NCBI GenBank assembly: GCA_946902875.1
Contig: OX336339.1
Coordinates: forward strand, 1,544,397 to 1,608,396
DNA: 64,000 nucleotides
Direction: 5' to 3'
DNA from: Nematopogon swammerdamellus
Lineage: Eukaryota; Arthropoda; Insecta; Lepidoptera; Adelidae
Part shown: positions 29,430 to 40,727 of the stretch, piece after piece
How positions within the stretch are numbered: position 1 is the stretch's first letter
How the letters are laid out: each line of letters opens with the position of its first letter
Position numbers and translations under genes: made by a program
Notes under the pieces: model-generated
What the model saw: only the letters and a program-made list of their open reading frames with translations
Told to the model about the DNA's origin: nothing
Database searches by the model: none

Positions 29430-30008
29430 AGCGTACCCGAACTGAATTTTATTTATCCTATCCTGTGTCACGTATAGTTAAATGTGCTTGTATTGTACTA
29501 AGTTTCATCGAACTCGGATGATCGGGTTTGAGTTAAGGAGGAACATACATACATACAGAAAATATTTTACTCGCGTCCGTATCTATCCGCTATTATCCGC
29601 CTATCTTTTGTCTTTCAACAATGAAAACCTGTGGCGCCATCTATTATTCAATAGCGTGACTAATAGATTTTTCGGACGTTTGTTGTATGGGAGCCCCCCC
29701 CCCCCCCCCCCCACAGAGCCCCCCTTAATTTTTAACATTTTCTTATTTTTCTGATTTGTTGATAAATCCGCCATAGTAACACATATTCTGTGAAAATTTC
29801 AACGGGCTATACCTATTACGGTTCAAGAGATACAGCCCTCGGACAGACGGACGGACGGCGGAGGCTTAGTAATAGGCTTCCGTACGGGATACGGAAACCT
29901 AAAAATCGTCAATTAGGTTTTAGTAACATACATAGAGTCTACAAACACAATATCTCATAAAACAAATTAACTTAGTCCACGACAATCCCTTAGAGATTTA
30001 TTAATATT
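29430..30008 (+). repeat. R2 repeat interrupted by an R3 copy
   Basis: R2 runs to GGAACATACATACATACAGA at 29564 and resumes at 29903 with AAATCGTCAATTAGGTTTTA. Between them R3 spans about 29610-29905, with a 17-C run at 29696-29712. Confidence 0.75.
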
Positions 30009-30171
30009 GATGATATTGATAGCTGATACTGAAAACTGATAATAATTCATAGATTGAACATTTTACGTTGCAATGCATTATCGTTTACCCAAAGACTTAG
30101 CCCATAAAGCAGATTGTTTTGTTTTCCTGTTCGACAACGGCAGCTTTCAGAGAAGTCAATTCCTTAATCTA

Positions 30172-30592
30172 CTAAAAAACCGGCCAAGTGCGAGTCGAAC
30201 TAGCGCACCGAGGGTTCCGTATCGCCATGTCATGGTCAGCGCATCGCTCACGCCATCTATGGCGTGTTTGTGAAATGCTTCATATTAGTTAAAATTAATG
30301 ATTATTAGTTAAAATGCTTCATACTGTTTTCGTTAGATGGCGCGAATACACTTTTCAGTTTCTTCTATGGAAACCCCCGTGAATTTTTTATTTTTTCTTA
30401 TTTTTATTATTTGTTCTTATGTCGGCTATAATAAATGACACATATTCTGTGAACATTTCAACGGGCTACCTATTACGGCTCAAGAGATACAGCCCTCTAA
30501 GAGACAGACGGACAGTCATACAGACAGACAGACAGACAGACGGCGTAGGCTTAGTAATAGAGTCCCGTACCGGATACGGCACCCTAAAAAGA
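30172..30592 (+). repeat. R3 repeat, full length
   Basis: AACCGGCCAAGTGCGAGTCG to GGATACGGCACCCTAAAAA. Confidence 0.85.
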
Positions 30593-30629
30593 CAAGAGTT
30601 TAATAGGTAAAGAGTAAAGTACGTACGTG

Positions 30630-31589
30630 GGGCACACTAAAAGTTTCCGGAATTAATAGGAATAAAATACTATTAAAGGTCAAAAACAAAGACATTAAAC
30701 CCACCCTCTTTAATCTCTTTGGTCAAAAATGAATTTATTGTTTCTCAAAATATTCTCCCTTTGCGTAAATGCACTTTTTCATACGATTAAACCAATTTTG
30801 AAAACTTTTGTGCCACTCCTCCGTGGTGACCTCAGAAACGTGTTTTTCATATTCTTCGACAGCCTCTTCTGGTGATGAAAATCGTTGACCGCGTAATTGG
30901 TTCTTAATTTTTGGGAACAGAAAAAAGTCACAAGGTGCCGTCACCTGTTATTATGTCCCACAGCAAATTTGAAGCGCCTTTGTTGAATCTGGTAAGCATG
31001 GCATTGCACCAAGTGACGCGGTGCGTTTTTTGAGCCTCGGTCAAATTGTGTGGGATCCACCGCGAGCACAGCTTTCACACACCCATATGTTTGTGTAGGA
31101 TTGATTGTATTTGACTCATGCCTATGTCTAAGGATGCCCGAATCTCATGGTAGGTCACATGCCTGTCTGTTTCGATCATACGGCGCACAGCATCGATGTT
31201 TTTGTTGTTCACAGCGGTGGACGGGCGACCATCGCGAGATTCGTCACTGAGATTGACACGACCGCGCTTGAATTCTGCAAACCAGCAATAAATAGTCGTC
31301 TTGCATGGTGCTTCATCGCTAAAAGCCGATTGAAGCCGAGCGAGGCTCTGATGAGCTGTCAAATTACACTTAAAATCGCAGAAAATCATACTACGAAAAT
31401 TTTCCCGGGTTAAATCCATGTTAATGTAGACAGGCAATTTTTAAAATGGCGCCACAATGTAAAAACAATTGACAGTCAGATGAAACAAACTGCATTCTAC
31501 AGCCAAAGAGTTCCATTTTCAAATGTTGTAATTACTTTTTAAATATTGTTTATGTAAGTGGCCAATTCCGGAAACTTTTAGTGTGCCCT
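30630..31589 (-). mobile_element. mariner-like element, internally deleted
   Basis: Terminal inverted repeats GGCACACTAAAAGTTTCCGG (30631) and CCGGAAACTTTTAGTGTGCC (31568-31587). At about 959 bp it is shorter than a typical 1.3-kb mariner. No clear TA duplication at the left end. Confidence 0.85.
30735..31437 (-). pseudogene. mariner transposase remnant
   Basis: The N-terminal part (31437-31075) has MDLTRENFRSMIFCDFKCNL and RGRVNLSDESRDGRPS, the helix-turn-helix and linker of mariner transposases. A stop follows KHMGV. The frame then reads WIPHNLTEAQKTHRV to IITGD (first catalytic Asp). It jumps directly to APCDFFLFPKIKNQLRGQRF and the C-terminus WFNRMKKCIYAKGEYFEKQ. The segment with the second catalytic Asp is deleted, so the protein cannot be active. 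Confidence 0.85.
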
Positions 31590-31644
31590 ATGTATAAATA
31601 AATCAACAAATGTGTAATTTATCAGTTATTATTTTATTAAAGAC

Positions 31645-31855
31645 AAGCTGTGCCCGCGGCTCCGCCCGCTCTCATATTTCACTTCACTGCTAACCTCATA
31701 AGCCATTTAGCGTGATAATAAGTAGCCTATAGTTGATGGGAAGAATCAAGCTATCCGTAGAATTGTTGTTTTATTAAAATCGGTTTCGTGGTTCTCGAGT
31801 TATAAGCGGACAGACAGAAAGCAGACGTTGGATTTTATTATAGGTAAGGAAGGTT
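31645..31855 (+). repeat. R1 repeat
   Basis: AAGCTGTGCCCGCGGCTCCG to GATTTTATTATAGGTAAGGA. Confidence 0.85.
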
Positions 31856-31899
31856 ATATTATAATAAAAAATAAATATTGTTTTTCTACTTTCTTTCTT

Positions 31900-32672
31900 T
31901 ACCGTGTGGGGCCGGTACTTAAAAAGAATAGCCCCACTGCATATCTCCCCGTGCATGTCGTAAAAGGCGACTAAGGGATAAGGACAAGATGTCGCGCTAA
32001 AGGGCGAAAGGATAGCTACCTCTCACCTTGGCGCGGTCCTTCCACCTTGTCATGCAGCAGGTGGGTCTTCGTGCCTCACTTGCTGCTTGTTAGTTATCTT
32101 GTCCGTATACTGTGCTAAACGTGGTGGTCGGTGTTGTGCTTTTGTTTTGCTCGGAATTTACCAGAGCACTTATGGGAGTGAAAGTTGGGTATGGCAGGCG
32201 AAGCATGAGAGCAGGATAAATGATGTCGAAATGCGCGCGTTGAGAGGAGTATGTGTGGAATAGGAGTATGTGTGTCTGTAGAATGGATGATAGTAGGGAG
32301 ACTAATGAAAGAAATCTATGGAGCGAATGTTAGTGGAAGAGTCGGGAAGGGTCGCCCTAAACACACGTACCTGGACCAGATCGAGCATGTGCTCGAAAAG
32401 GGTCAGGTGCGTAGTACCCGTAACCGACGAGCACGTATGAAGAACATTATGAGAGTGGAAGAGGCGGCAAAAGTGTGTCAGGATCGTGGCGCGTGGGGGT
32501 TGGGTTGGGTTGTTTGCGTGGGTTGGGTCTTTTGTCTTTGCCTGCCCCACTGGGAGGCAGGCAAGCGTGACGTTATGTATGTGTATGTATGTATGAACTT
32601 ATAGCACAACACCGATTACTCTGCTTACCCTGATTGTCGGGATACAAAAGCGTGAGTTATGTATGTATGTAC
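31900..32672 (+). repeat. S4 repeat split by a LINE fragment
   Basis: S4 head and body at 31900-32170 (CATGCAGCAGGTGGGTCTTC); S4 end at 32605-32672 (CACAACACCGATTACTCTGC, GATTGTCGGGATAC). The middle is foreign. Confidence 0.75.
32168..32604 (+). mobile_element. LINE ORF2 3'-end inside S4
   Basis: Plus-strand reading YGSESWVWQAKHESRINDVE then, after a break, GRLMKEIYGANVSGRVGKGR, KHTYLDQIEHVLEKGQVRST and RVEEAAKVCQDRGAW. This is typical of the C-terminus of a non-LTR reverse transcriptase found in many Lepidoptera. Interrupted by a stop near 32260. Confidence 0.75.
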
Positions 32673-32949
32673 TTTCTCGTGCAGTTGTTATATTTTATAA
32701 AATTTTATAGGCTGAGATTTTTATTGGCTATATTTGTGAAAGATTGTATTTTGTGTTTGTTTTACTTATAGATTATGCTATTTTTTATGTTTAATAATTA
32801 ACTCAATTTTAAATTTGAATTGTATGTTTTTAAGTGTGAGATTATTTGAAATTTGTATAATTTTCCTTGTATTTTGTATCGTTGTTTGTAATATTGTTAT
32901 GCCTATGGGTGTTATCACAATAATTAAATAAATAAATAAATAAATAAAT

Positions 32950-34125
32950 CATATTAAATCTATGAAACGGCATCTATGGATTGTGAGTTTGAAATATCAC
33001 CAAATTGTAGAATAACACTTTCACCTAAACCAAACGCCAAATGAATATTTGCTGACTTTCCTTGATATGGATAAAACCAGAGCAAGTAAGTATCCTAATC
33101 CCGTAGCACCGACCCAATACTTGTATCCCCAACGAATAGGCTTGTCTAGTATGAATTGCTTACAGCTGTTTCTACGACAGTAAGGCGTCATCACTTCATC
33201 CACACTGTAGTTTTCTACCAATGGAGCAAAAGCGAAGAATTTTTCATTCAATGAATTGGAAAATTTGAACCTGGAAGATTGTGCCAAGTCACATCTTCTT
33301 CGTCGCCAGAGGCCTCGTCTGTTTTTTTTTTTTTTTTTATGGAACCTGACGCGGTTGCCTACATCACCTACAACATTCGTGATGTCAGCCCATAACACAG
33401 GGTGAACTAGGTGCCATGTCAGTGCTTCCCTTCATTTCATGTCGGCTACACTAAACTGGACGGAAAACACGAACTATTTACATAGCCGTTTCGACCGACG
33501 TTTCATTCAGTGCGGTGGTACCAACCCGGCCGGGATAAACCCTACCACCTAGTAAGGTAAGAAGGGAAGGGACCTACAGCTTAACGTGGAATCCGAACCA
33601 CGGTCAGCCTCCAACGGTCGAGCGGTCACCCATCCAATCACTGACCGCGCTCAGCGTTGCTTAATAACAGTTGACTAACCAACCGCGCCACTGAGCTACC
33701 GAGGCTGACGAATTTTCTTATCCCTTAGTCGACTTTTACGACATGCGACGGGGAGAGATGCAGTGGGGCTATTCTTTTTAAGTACCGACCCCACACGGTA
33801 CAACGGTCTGTTATTTCTGCGTTGGCATTTTGAGGAGGCAAAATAGTTACGCCACTTGGCAATTGATCCTCGTCACCAATACAATCCAGCTTTTCAATAA
33901 TTTCGTGTAGTTTTAACGGTTGACTATGTCGAGGCCTGAAAAAGATGACAGACGTTGATTCTCCTACTGGGCGTTTAAACGGCCATAAACTTTGGAGTTG
34001 GATATTGATAACAAAGTGGTATTTTCTATCTATGTACTAGGTTGTAGTTATAGTTTAGTAAAAATAATAAGTATGGTTAAATTTTAGCTATAAACATGAA
34101 TAGAAACTTACCTTTTCGAAGCCAT
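32950..34125 (-). pseudogene. piggyBac-type transposase pseudogene
   Basis: A minus-strand start at 34125-34123 gives MASKR, with a GTAAGT donor at 34111. An acceptor before 33935 continues PRHSQPLKLHEIIEKLDCIG to AEITD, where a SINE interrupts. After it come DEASGDEEDVTWHNLPG (acidic N-terminal region) and, in a shifted frame, ENYSVDEVMTPYCRRNSCKQ and KPIRWGYKYWVGATGLGYLL. The latter is the DDE-domain core around the first catalytic Asp. Another frameshift near 33075 leads to YQGKSANIHLAFGLGESVIL. Large parts of the domain are missing. Clearly dead. Confidence 0.75.
33318..33800 (-). repeat. Composite SINE: S3-type head joined to a full S1
   Basis: On the minus strand: GTACCGTGTGGGGTCGGTAC head, CGTAAAAGTCGACTAAGGGA, then a second complete S1 head (GTCAGCCTCGGTAGCTCAGT), 5S-like part, body, tail and a long A-run. 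Inserted in the piggyBac-like transposase. Confidence 0.8.
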
Positions 34126-34664
34126 GGTGCCAGTTAATTATCTCACTTAACCACAGATTACTTAATAGGTTACTTCGTAACAGATAAATCACTCCATAGA
34201 AAATGTTCCTACCTTCGGGCTTTAATAGCCTACTGTTTCACATCGCGAATCGCTGCGTGCGAAAATGTACCTTAACGATCGAGTGTAAAGTGTTTATTGC
34301 TTTGCAGCTGCGCGCAGTTGCGTGGGCGAGCGTCTATGTATACTTCGCGCGGCTGACGAACATGTACTGAAAAAGACCGCCGGCGGCCCGTCGGGCGATA
34401 GGTAGTTAGCGCGCGCAAGTACGTAGAGTGCGTGAGGCCGACTTAACTTTAAAACTAAAAAAACAAGAAATAACTGCTTTTAAATGTCGTGAACACTCAC
34501 TCAAACAAAGATATGTAGCATATGTGATCAACAATCGAGAACTAACAATCGAATAAGTTCGGTCACAACACATGAAAAGTACATTAAATAGATGGTAGCT
34601 TAGATAATTTTATTTCGGCGTTTAAACGGCCAGTAGGAGGGTCTGGGTTAAATTATGAGTTGAG

Positions 34665-34800
34665 TTGATGAGGGCAAGATAACTATCAAGCAGCAAGTAA
34701 GGCACGAAGACCCACCTGCTACACGACTCGGTGGAAGGACCGTGCCAAGGTGAGAGGAGGCTAGCCTGTCGCCCCTTAGTCGCCTTTTACGACATGCAAG
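34665..34800 (-). repeat. S4 fragment
   Basis: CAAGCAGCAAGTAAGGCACG, GAAGACCCACCTGCT, GTCGCCTTTTACGACATGCA. Confidence 0.75.
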
Positions 34801-35160
34801 TTACCTACTTTGTTTTATGAGATATTGCGTTTGTAGACTCTATGTATGATACTAAAACTAAATTGACGATTTTTAGAAATTTTCTGTATACATACAGAAA
34901 AGATTTCTAAAAATCGTCAATTTTCAATTAACTCTTAAACGGGTCATCCGAATTCGATGAAACTTAGTACCTACAAGCACATTTAACTATAGGCGACATA
35001 GGATAGGCTAAATACAATTTAGTTCTGGTTACGCTAAGATGTGGCTCTCATACAAACCGAATTGTTCCGCGCGCCGAGATAAAGGTGCGGTAGCGGGCTA
35101 ACTTTCTTCTTTTTAAATACAAATTTCACGCGATCGAAGCCGCGGGAAAAAGCTATGTAT
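34800..35160 (-). repeat. R2 repeat with internal hairpin
   Basis: TTGTTTTATGAGATATTGCG to GATCGAAGCCGCGGGAAAAA. A 60-base hairpin at about 34861-34924 (AATTGACGATTTTTAGAAA and complement) has formed inside. Confidence 0.75.
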
Positions 35161-35995
35161 GTAGATATATTGATAGTGATTGATTGATTGATGATGCATG
35201 TGTTATGATTTTAATTTTTTAATTTCTGGAAGTCGATTTAAGTATTTAGATATGATTTTGAAGATAATGATGTTATTTTGTACCAGCTGTGCCGGCGGCT
35301 CCGCCCGGCTTGTTTTCTTTTTAGACAATGCCTGCGTTCACTACTTATCGTCCTGCCCTACTGCTTGGCTCATATTAAGGTGACGTGAGTGAGGCTGCGT
35401 CTGACTCGAATTTCAAGAAGTTTACCACCAATATTACTTACCTGACAAGATTCTTTTTTAATATATGTAATACTTCATCTATCACCGCAGATCGATAGCT
35501 GTTTGAAAACACGATTTGATTATGTAAATTCGTTCGATAGAAAAAAAATCATGAACATGGCTCTGAAATTTAGTTATAAAAATCGTATTTAAGGCAACGC
35601 GACCAAATCAAGGCTTTGGAAAACATATGTTTTATTTGTTGAATTATATCTCAATCCGTAGCTTTTTACTTTTTTGTTTCGATCTGTAGTTTTGGAATAA
35701 AAAAAAACAAATTTTTGGGTTTTTTTTTCGTTTAGGAGTACGGCTGAATACGGGTTGACGGGACCTTAATAACTAGCTTTTGCCCGCGGCTAGCTATTAC
35801 GGTTCGAAATATACATCCATATCGGACGGACAGATAGATAGACGAATGGACGACAGACAGATAGAAGGACAGATAGACCTTATAGGCTTCCGTACGGGGC
35901 GGGGATACGGAAACCTAAAAATATGTTTGATATCACCACACTAAACGCTTATCAACGATGTGCCATTATCAAACATATGGAACAAAAAAATATTT
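35160..35995. other. Intergenic, small repeat pieces
   Basis: An R1 scrap at 35285-35310 (AGCTGTGCCGGCGGCTCCGC). At 35775-35920 an R2 start (CTAGCTTTTGCCCGCGGCTA) is joined directly to an R3 tail (GCTATTACGGTTCGA to GGATACGGAAACCTAAAAAT). No gene seen. Confidence 0.5.
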
Positions 35996-35999
35996 TCTT

Positions 36000-36355
36000 T
36001 TTATGATTCCGTATCCGGTACGGGACCCTATTACTAAGCCTACGCCGTCTGTCTGTCTGTCCGAGGGCTGTATCTCTTTAACCGTAATAGGTAGCCCGTT
36101 GAAATTTTCACAGAATACGTGTTATTGTAGCCGATATAACAACCAATAATAAAAATAAGAAAAAGTAAAAAAATCACGGGGGTTCCCATAGAAGAAACTA
36201 AAAAGTTTATGCGCGCGCGCCATCTGCCGAAAAGAGTATGAAGCATTTTAACTAATCATGAATTTTAACTAATCTGAAGCATTTCATAAACACGCCATAG
36301 ATGGCGTGAGGGGCGCTGATCATGACATGGCGATACGGATCCTTGGCCGGTTTTT
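36000..36355 (-). repeat. R3 repeat, full length
   Basis: GATTCCGTATCCGGTACGGG to GATACGGATCCTTGGCCGG. Confidence 0.85.
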
Positions 36356-36494
36356 TTGTATTAGGCAATTCGCAAGGTGTGGGTGACCGTACTGCGTTAT
36401 ATATAACCACCGAGAAGATACCATAACTTAAGGCTGTATATTATACTCGTAGTATCTACCTACCTACATCATAACTACTTGCTTCTTATATAGG

Positions 36495-36720
36495 AACTAG
36501 CTGTGCCCGCGGCTCCGCCCGCTCTCATATTTCACTTCACTGCTAACCTCATAAGCCATTTAGCGTGATAGTAAGTAGCCTATAGTTGATGGGAAGAATC
36601 AAGCTATCCGTAGAATTTTGTTTTATTAAAATCGGTTCAGTGGTTCTCGAGTTATAAGCGGACAGACAGACACTCAGACAGAAAGCAGACGTTGGATTTT
36701 ATTATAGGTAAGGAAGGATA
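36495..36720 (+). repeat. R1 repeat
   Basis: ACTAGCTGTGCCCGCGGCTC to TTTTATTATAGGTAAGGAAG. Confidence 0.85.
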
Positions 36721-38060
36721 GAGCGTAAAACAAGGTTCCACCAGAAATAAGTATTGATTTTGTCGGTCACCGCACTGTAGATAAGACTATTAAATACCTA
36801 CATACTTATACAAGAATGAATACACATTGAACCCATAAATCATTCATTGATAGTTTCGGTCAATTTACTAGTAACTAATCTTATCTTAATATCAAATTAT
36901 ATAAGATTAGCGTAATTAAATGTATGATTGAAAAAAAAAACCCATTGCGATATATCTTGTTCTGCGTATGTAAAGTAAGCGAGTCGCATCCGAGATAAGA
37001 TTGTTGATGAAAAATCCGGTCAACTGTGAACGCTCGCGGCCATGGCGCCTTGCAAAGAAAGCGAAAGTTATAGGTTCGGTTCCCGTTGCGACGTGCACCA
37101 ATTTTTTTTTCTGTTTCCGAGTTTTATAGGTGCATCTCTTGAACACAAGCTGCTCCATTGTTTGGATTTCAAATAAAAAGTTGACACACAGCGGGGAAGT
37201 TTAACGTGTGCGTGTATGTGTGTAAGGGAGTGTGCGAGGGTGTGTGTAAGGGTGTGTCTGTCTGTGGCATCGTAGCTCCCAAACGGATGAACCGATTTTC
37301 ATGCGGGTTGTTAAAAAAGCTTTAAATAAAGTTAAATTTGAAATTAAAAAAACCCCGACCCTTAAAAGTCAAAAATAATTTTTCTCTCTCTCTCTCCGTC
37401 TCCCTCTCCCACCCCCCCCCCCCCCCCCCCCCCCCTTCCCCCTACTATACTTTCTTAGATACTGCTCAGCCCTGAGGCTATTTAGCGTGATGGTTCAGCA
37501 GACAGACGTTCCCTTTTATAAGAATTTGGAATTGTATTAATTGTGTAAATTATTTTTATTATTTAACTTTTTCTAAATTTCATTATCAAAAAACAGTTCG
37601 TGCTCTACGTGTAACCTCAGCATGAGCGATGCGAGGGAATGACTATCATGGCACTTGGTTCCGACAGGAGTCATCCATCACGAGTCTAGCACGTGTGTAG
37701 GCAACTATACGATTATCTATAAAAGGGCCGCTATCATGGACGCTGGGACAATTATTATACAATCGATCTTTTTCCTTTCCTACGACGGTTTCCCACTGTG
37801 CATATTTCTTCGAAGTAGTACCTAGCTACTAATGGAATAAGTGCACAGTAATGCAGGTCGGGTTTTCACCTTCATTTAGGTCGATTCACTTCATACGACA
37901 TGCTTGAGCGATATGTTCGAGGTAAAACCAAAGACAAGCAATTGATAACAAATACCTGCTTAGCTTTTTTAAGGTTCCATATCAGTAAGGAAGCCAATTA
38001 CTAAGCCTACGCTGTCCGTCTGTAATAGGTAGCCGGTTTAAGTTTTCACAGAATATACGT
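36721..38060. other. Intergenic with a long poly-C tract
   Basis: 37190-37385 repeats the GTGTGTCTGTCTGTGGCATCG / CCCAAACGGAT / CCCCGACCCTTAAAA blocks of 10620-10910. A C-run of about 26 bases is at 37411-37436 after a (CT)n stretch. 37975-38060 is a reversed R3 end. No gene seen. Confidence 0.45.
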
Positions 38061-38064
38061 AGCT

Positions 38065-38385
38065 ATTTTTTTTTTTTTTTATGGAAACTGACACGGTTGG
38101 CTACCATCACCTACAACATCCGTGATGTCAGCCCATAACACCGGGTGAACTTGGTGCCACGTCAGTGCTTCCCTTCGGTCGTGCCGGCTACACTGAACTG
38201 GACGGAAAACACAAAACTATTTACATAGCCGTTTCGACCGACCTTTCATTCAGTGCGGTGGTACCAACCCGGGCGGGTTAAACCCTACCACCTAGTAATA
38301 TAAGAAGGGAGTCATATCCCTTAGTCGCCTTTTACGACATACACGGGGAGAGATGCAGTGGGGCTATTCTTTTAAAGTACCAAGT
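38065..38385 (-). repeat. S3 SINE
   Basis: Tail TATGGAAACTGACACGGTTG; head GTAAAAG...GCCCCACTGCATCTCTCCCC in reverse, ending CTATTCTTTTAAAGTACC. Confidence 0.85.
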
Positions 38386-38549
38386 AGCTAACATTGAAAA
38401 AAGTGAAAAATTAGGAAATACAAGTCCCCATACAAGAACCGTGTTTTGTTCAACCTTTTTCTTTGTGGTGCGGAAGTCTCGGTGTGCGAGTCCGACTCTC
38501 ATTTGGCCGGATTTTTTTATGGACAACCGACAGGGGCGGCAATGTTTTT

Positions 38550-38943
38550 TTTATTTTTTTTATGTAATCCGGTATGGGTGGCTGAGTCGGAGGGGCCAAA
38601 GCGCATGCTCCGACCAGCCAATATCACCTCCGAGAAGGTAGGTGCCATACCGGAGACTTCCCTGGATTGCTGGCTATACTGGACTAGAGGAGAACACAAC
38701 CGAGGCTGCTATGCGGCCATCTTACATCCAGTACGGTTGTACCAACCCAGTCGGCTACAATTTGAGCCTACCACCTAGTAAGGGGCAAGGGAAGGGACCT
38801 ACAGTTTTACACTGGTTACGAACGGTGAAGCAGCAGGTGTAGGTATGCACGTAAATTTTTTCGTCAGACACGCCGACCGGATTCGAACCGAGGACCTCTC
38901 GCATGAGAAGCCGATGGCCAAACCACTCGGCCACCCGCCGCCT
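38550..38943 (-). repeat. S2 SINE, full length
   Basis: TATGTAATCCGGTATGGGTG to CCAAACCACTCGGCCACCCG. The B box CCGGATTCGAACC is intact. A reversed R3 head lies just before it (38455-38515). Confidence 0.9.
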
Positions 38944-39345
38944 TAAAAGCTCAAAAGATGATCAGACACGGCCAATAGCACCACTCCTCGCGAAACTACG
39001 CTCAGAGAGGCGCCATGCCCGCTACAAGACGGACAAAAAGGTCGTTGTCTAATTTATTAACTTGCATTTTCTTGTCTCATGTCATGATGTGTGACTGAAG
39101 CAATACCAAAATTTAACGCGCGCAAGATTCGTAAAAAAGTCATGTGTTGCCGCTCGGGTAGTGAATCGCTTTATAGTCTTTGCTTACGGTGACGCTTGGT
39201 CCGGGTCGCCGGGAGGCGATGGCTGGCCCTGGCGTGATGCTCGTGAACGGGTGCTGCTTGTGGAGACTGGCCTCTCCAAGTAGCTCCAACATTATATGAA
39301 TGGTTTACGCTTATACGAAAAATGTATTTGTCATAATTTTTTATA
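38944..39345. other. Unassigned intergenic DNA
   Basis: CTCCTCGCGAAACTACGCTC resembles 26520-26540. A GC-rich patch at 39190-39280 has no recognised frame. Confidence 0.35.
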
Positions 39346-39349
39346 AATG

Positions 39350-39735
39350 ACTAGCTGTTGCCCGCGGCTTTGCTCGCGTGAAATTCGTATTTAAAAAGAA
39401 GAAAGTAAGTAAGCCCGCTACCGTACCTTTATTTTGGAGCGCGGAACAATTCGGTTTGTATGAGAGCCATATCTTAGCGTAACCGGAAATGAATTTTGTT
39501 TAGTCTATCCTGTGTCCCGTGTAGTTAAATGTGTTTGTAGTAAGTTGCATCGAATTCGAATGATCGGTTTAAGAGTTATGGAGGAACATACATACATACA
39601 TACATACAGAAAATATTTCTAAAAATCGTCAATTTAGTTTTAGTATCATACATAGAGTCCACAAACGCAGTATCTCATAAAACATAGTAACTTACTCCAT
39701 GACCATACCTTACAGATTTATTATTAGTATGATGA
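39350..39735 (+). repeat. R2 repeat, full length
   Basis: CTAGCTGTTGCCCGCGGCTT to CTTACAGATTTATTATTAGT; followed by a (GAT)n tract to 39782. Confidence 0.85.
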
Positions 39736-39921
39736 TATATGATGATGATGATGATGATATGATATGATGATGATGATTGATGACTCATACTATGTAGGCA
39801 GTGGTAAACATTTTTGTATATGTAGACTAAGTGGACATAAAAAAACAGTATCCAGCGAAGTTTCTTGCCAGTTCTTCTTCGCTGTGATAATCGAACTGGC
39901 AAAATGCTAAATGTTAAATGT

Positions 39922-40335
39922 AATTTTTTTTTTTTTTTATGGAAACTGACACGGTTGGCTACATCACCTACAACGTCCATGATGTCAGCCCATAGCACCG
40001 GGTGAACTAGGTGCCATGTCAGTGCTTCCCCCTTTGATCGTGCCGGCTACACTGAACTGGTCGGAGAACACAAACTATTTACATAGCCGTTTCGACCGAC
40101 GTTTCATTCAGTGCGGTGGTACCAACCCGGGCGGGTTAAACCCTACCACCAAGTAAGATTAGGAGGGAAGGGACCCACAGTTTTACGAGGAATCCGAACC
40201 TCGGTCAGCCTCCAACGGTCAGCGGTCACCCATCCAAGTACTGACCGCACCCAGCGTTGCTTAACATTCAATAGACAGTGCAGACAGTGAACTATCGTTG
40301 ACTGTCTGCACCACTGAGCTATCGAGGCTGACAAA
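39922..40335 (-). repeat. S1 SINE, full length
   Basis: Tail from 39938; head CTGCACCACTGAGCTATCGA at 40305-40324. A 30-bp insertion/duplication (CAGTGCAGACAGTGAAC) is near 40275. Confidence 0.88.
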
Positions 40336-40494
40336 ATGACACTGCACAAATGACGCATATGTGCAGTGTACAGTCTATGGATGATGAATAAAGAATAAAG
40401 AATGAGCCTCGAACCACCTCTAGAGGGAGGCGACGTGACCCTGTGTCGTTTGCACTGACTCGTATCGGCATTGTGTTGTATTGACATATACAAT

Positions 40495-40727
40495 ACTAGC
40501 TTTTGCCCGCGGCTTCGCTCGCGTAAAATTCATATTTAAAAAGAATTAAGGAAGTAGGCCCGCTACCGTACCTTTATTTTGGCCTGCGGAACAAATTCGG
40601 TTTGTATGATATCTTAGCGTAACCGGAATTGTATTTAGCCTAGCCTGTGTCTCGCATAGGTAAATGTGCTTGCACTAAGTTTAATTGGATTCGGAAGATC
40701 GGTTTAAGAGTTATGGAGGAACATACA
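40495..40727 (+). repeat. R2 repeat, 3' truncated at a LINE junction
   Basis: CTAGCTTTTGCCCGCGGCTT to GGAGGAACATACATTA, then LINE sequence. Confidence 0.8.

Larger units (their letters stand above)
32950..34651 (-). mobile_element. piggyBac-like element remnant
   Basis: The right end is TTAA (34648-34651) preceded by ...GGAGGGTCTGGG, i.e. the element starts CCCAGACCCTCCTACTGGCC. A related inverted stretch (CTCCTACTGGGCGTTTAAACG) lies at about 33963-33985. The left end is not identified. A composite SINE sits inside at about 33318-33800. Confidence 0.65.

Noticed and set aside
32251..32604. Host gene on the plus strand
   Set aside because: The translation is a typical LINE C-terminus lodged inside an S4 repeat.
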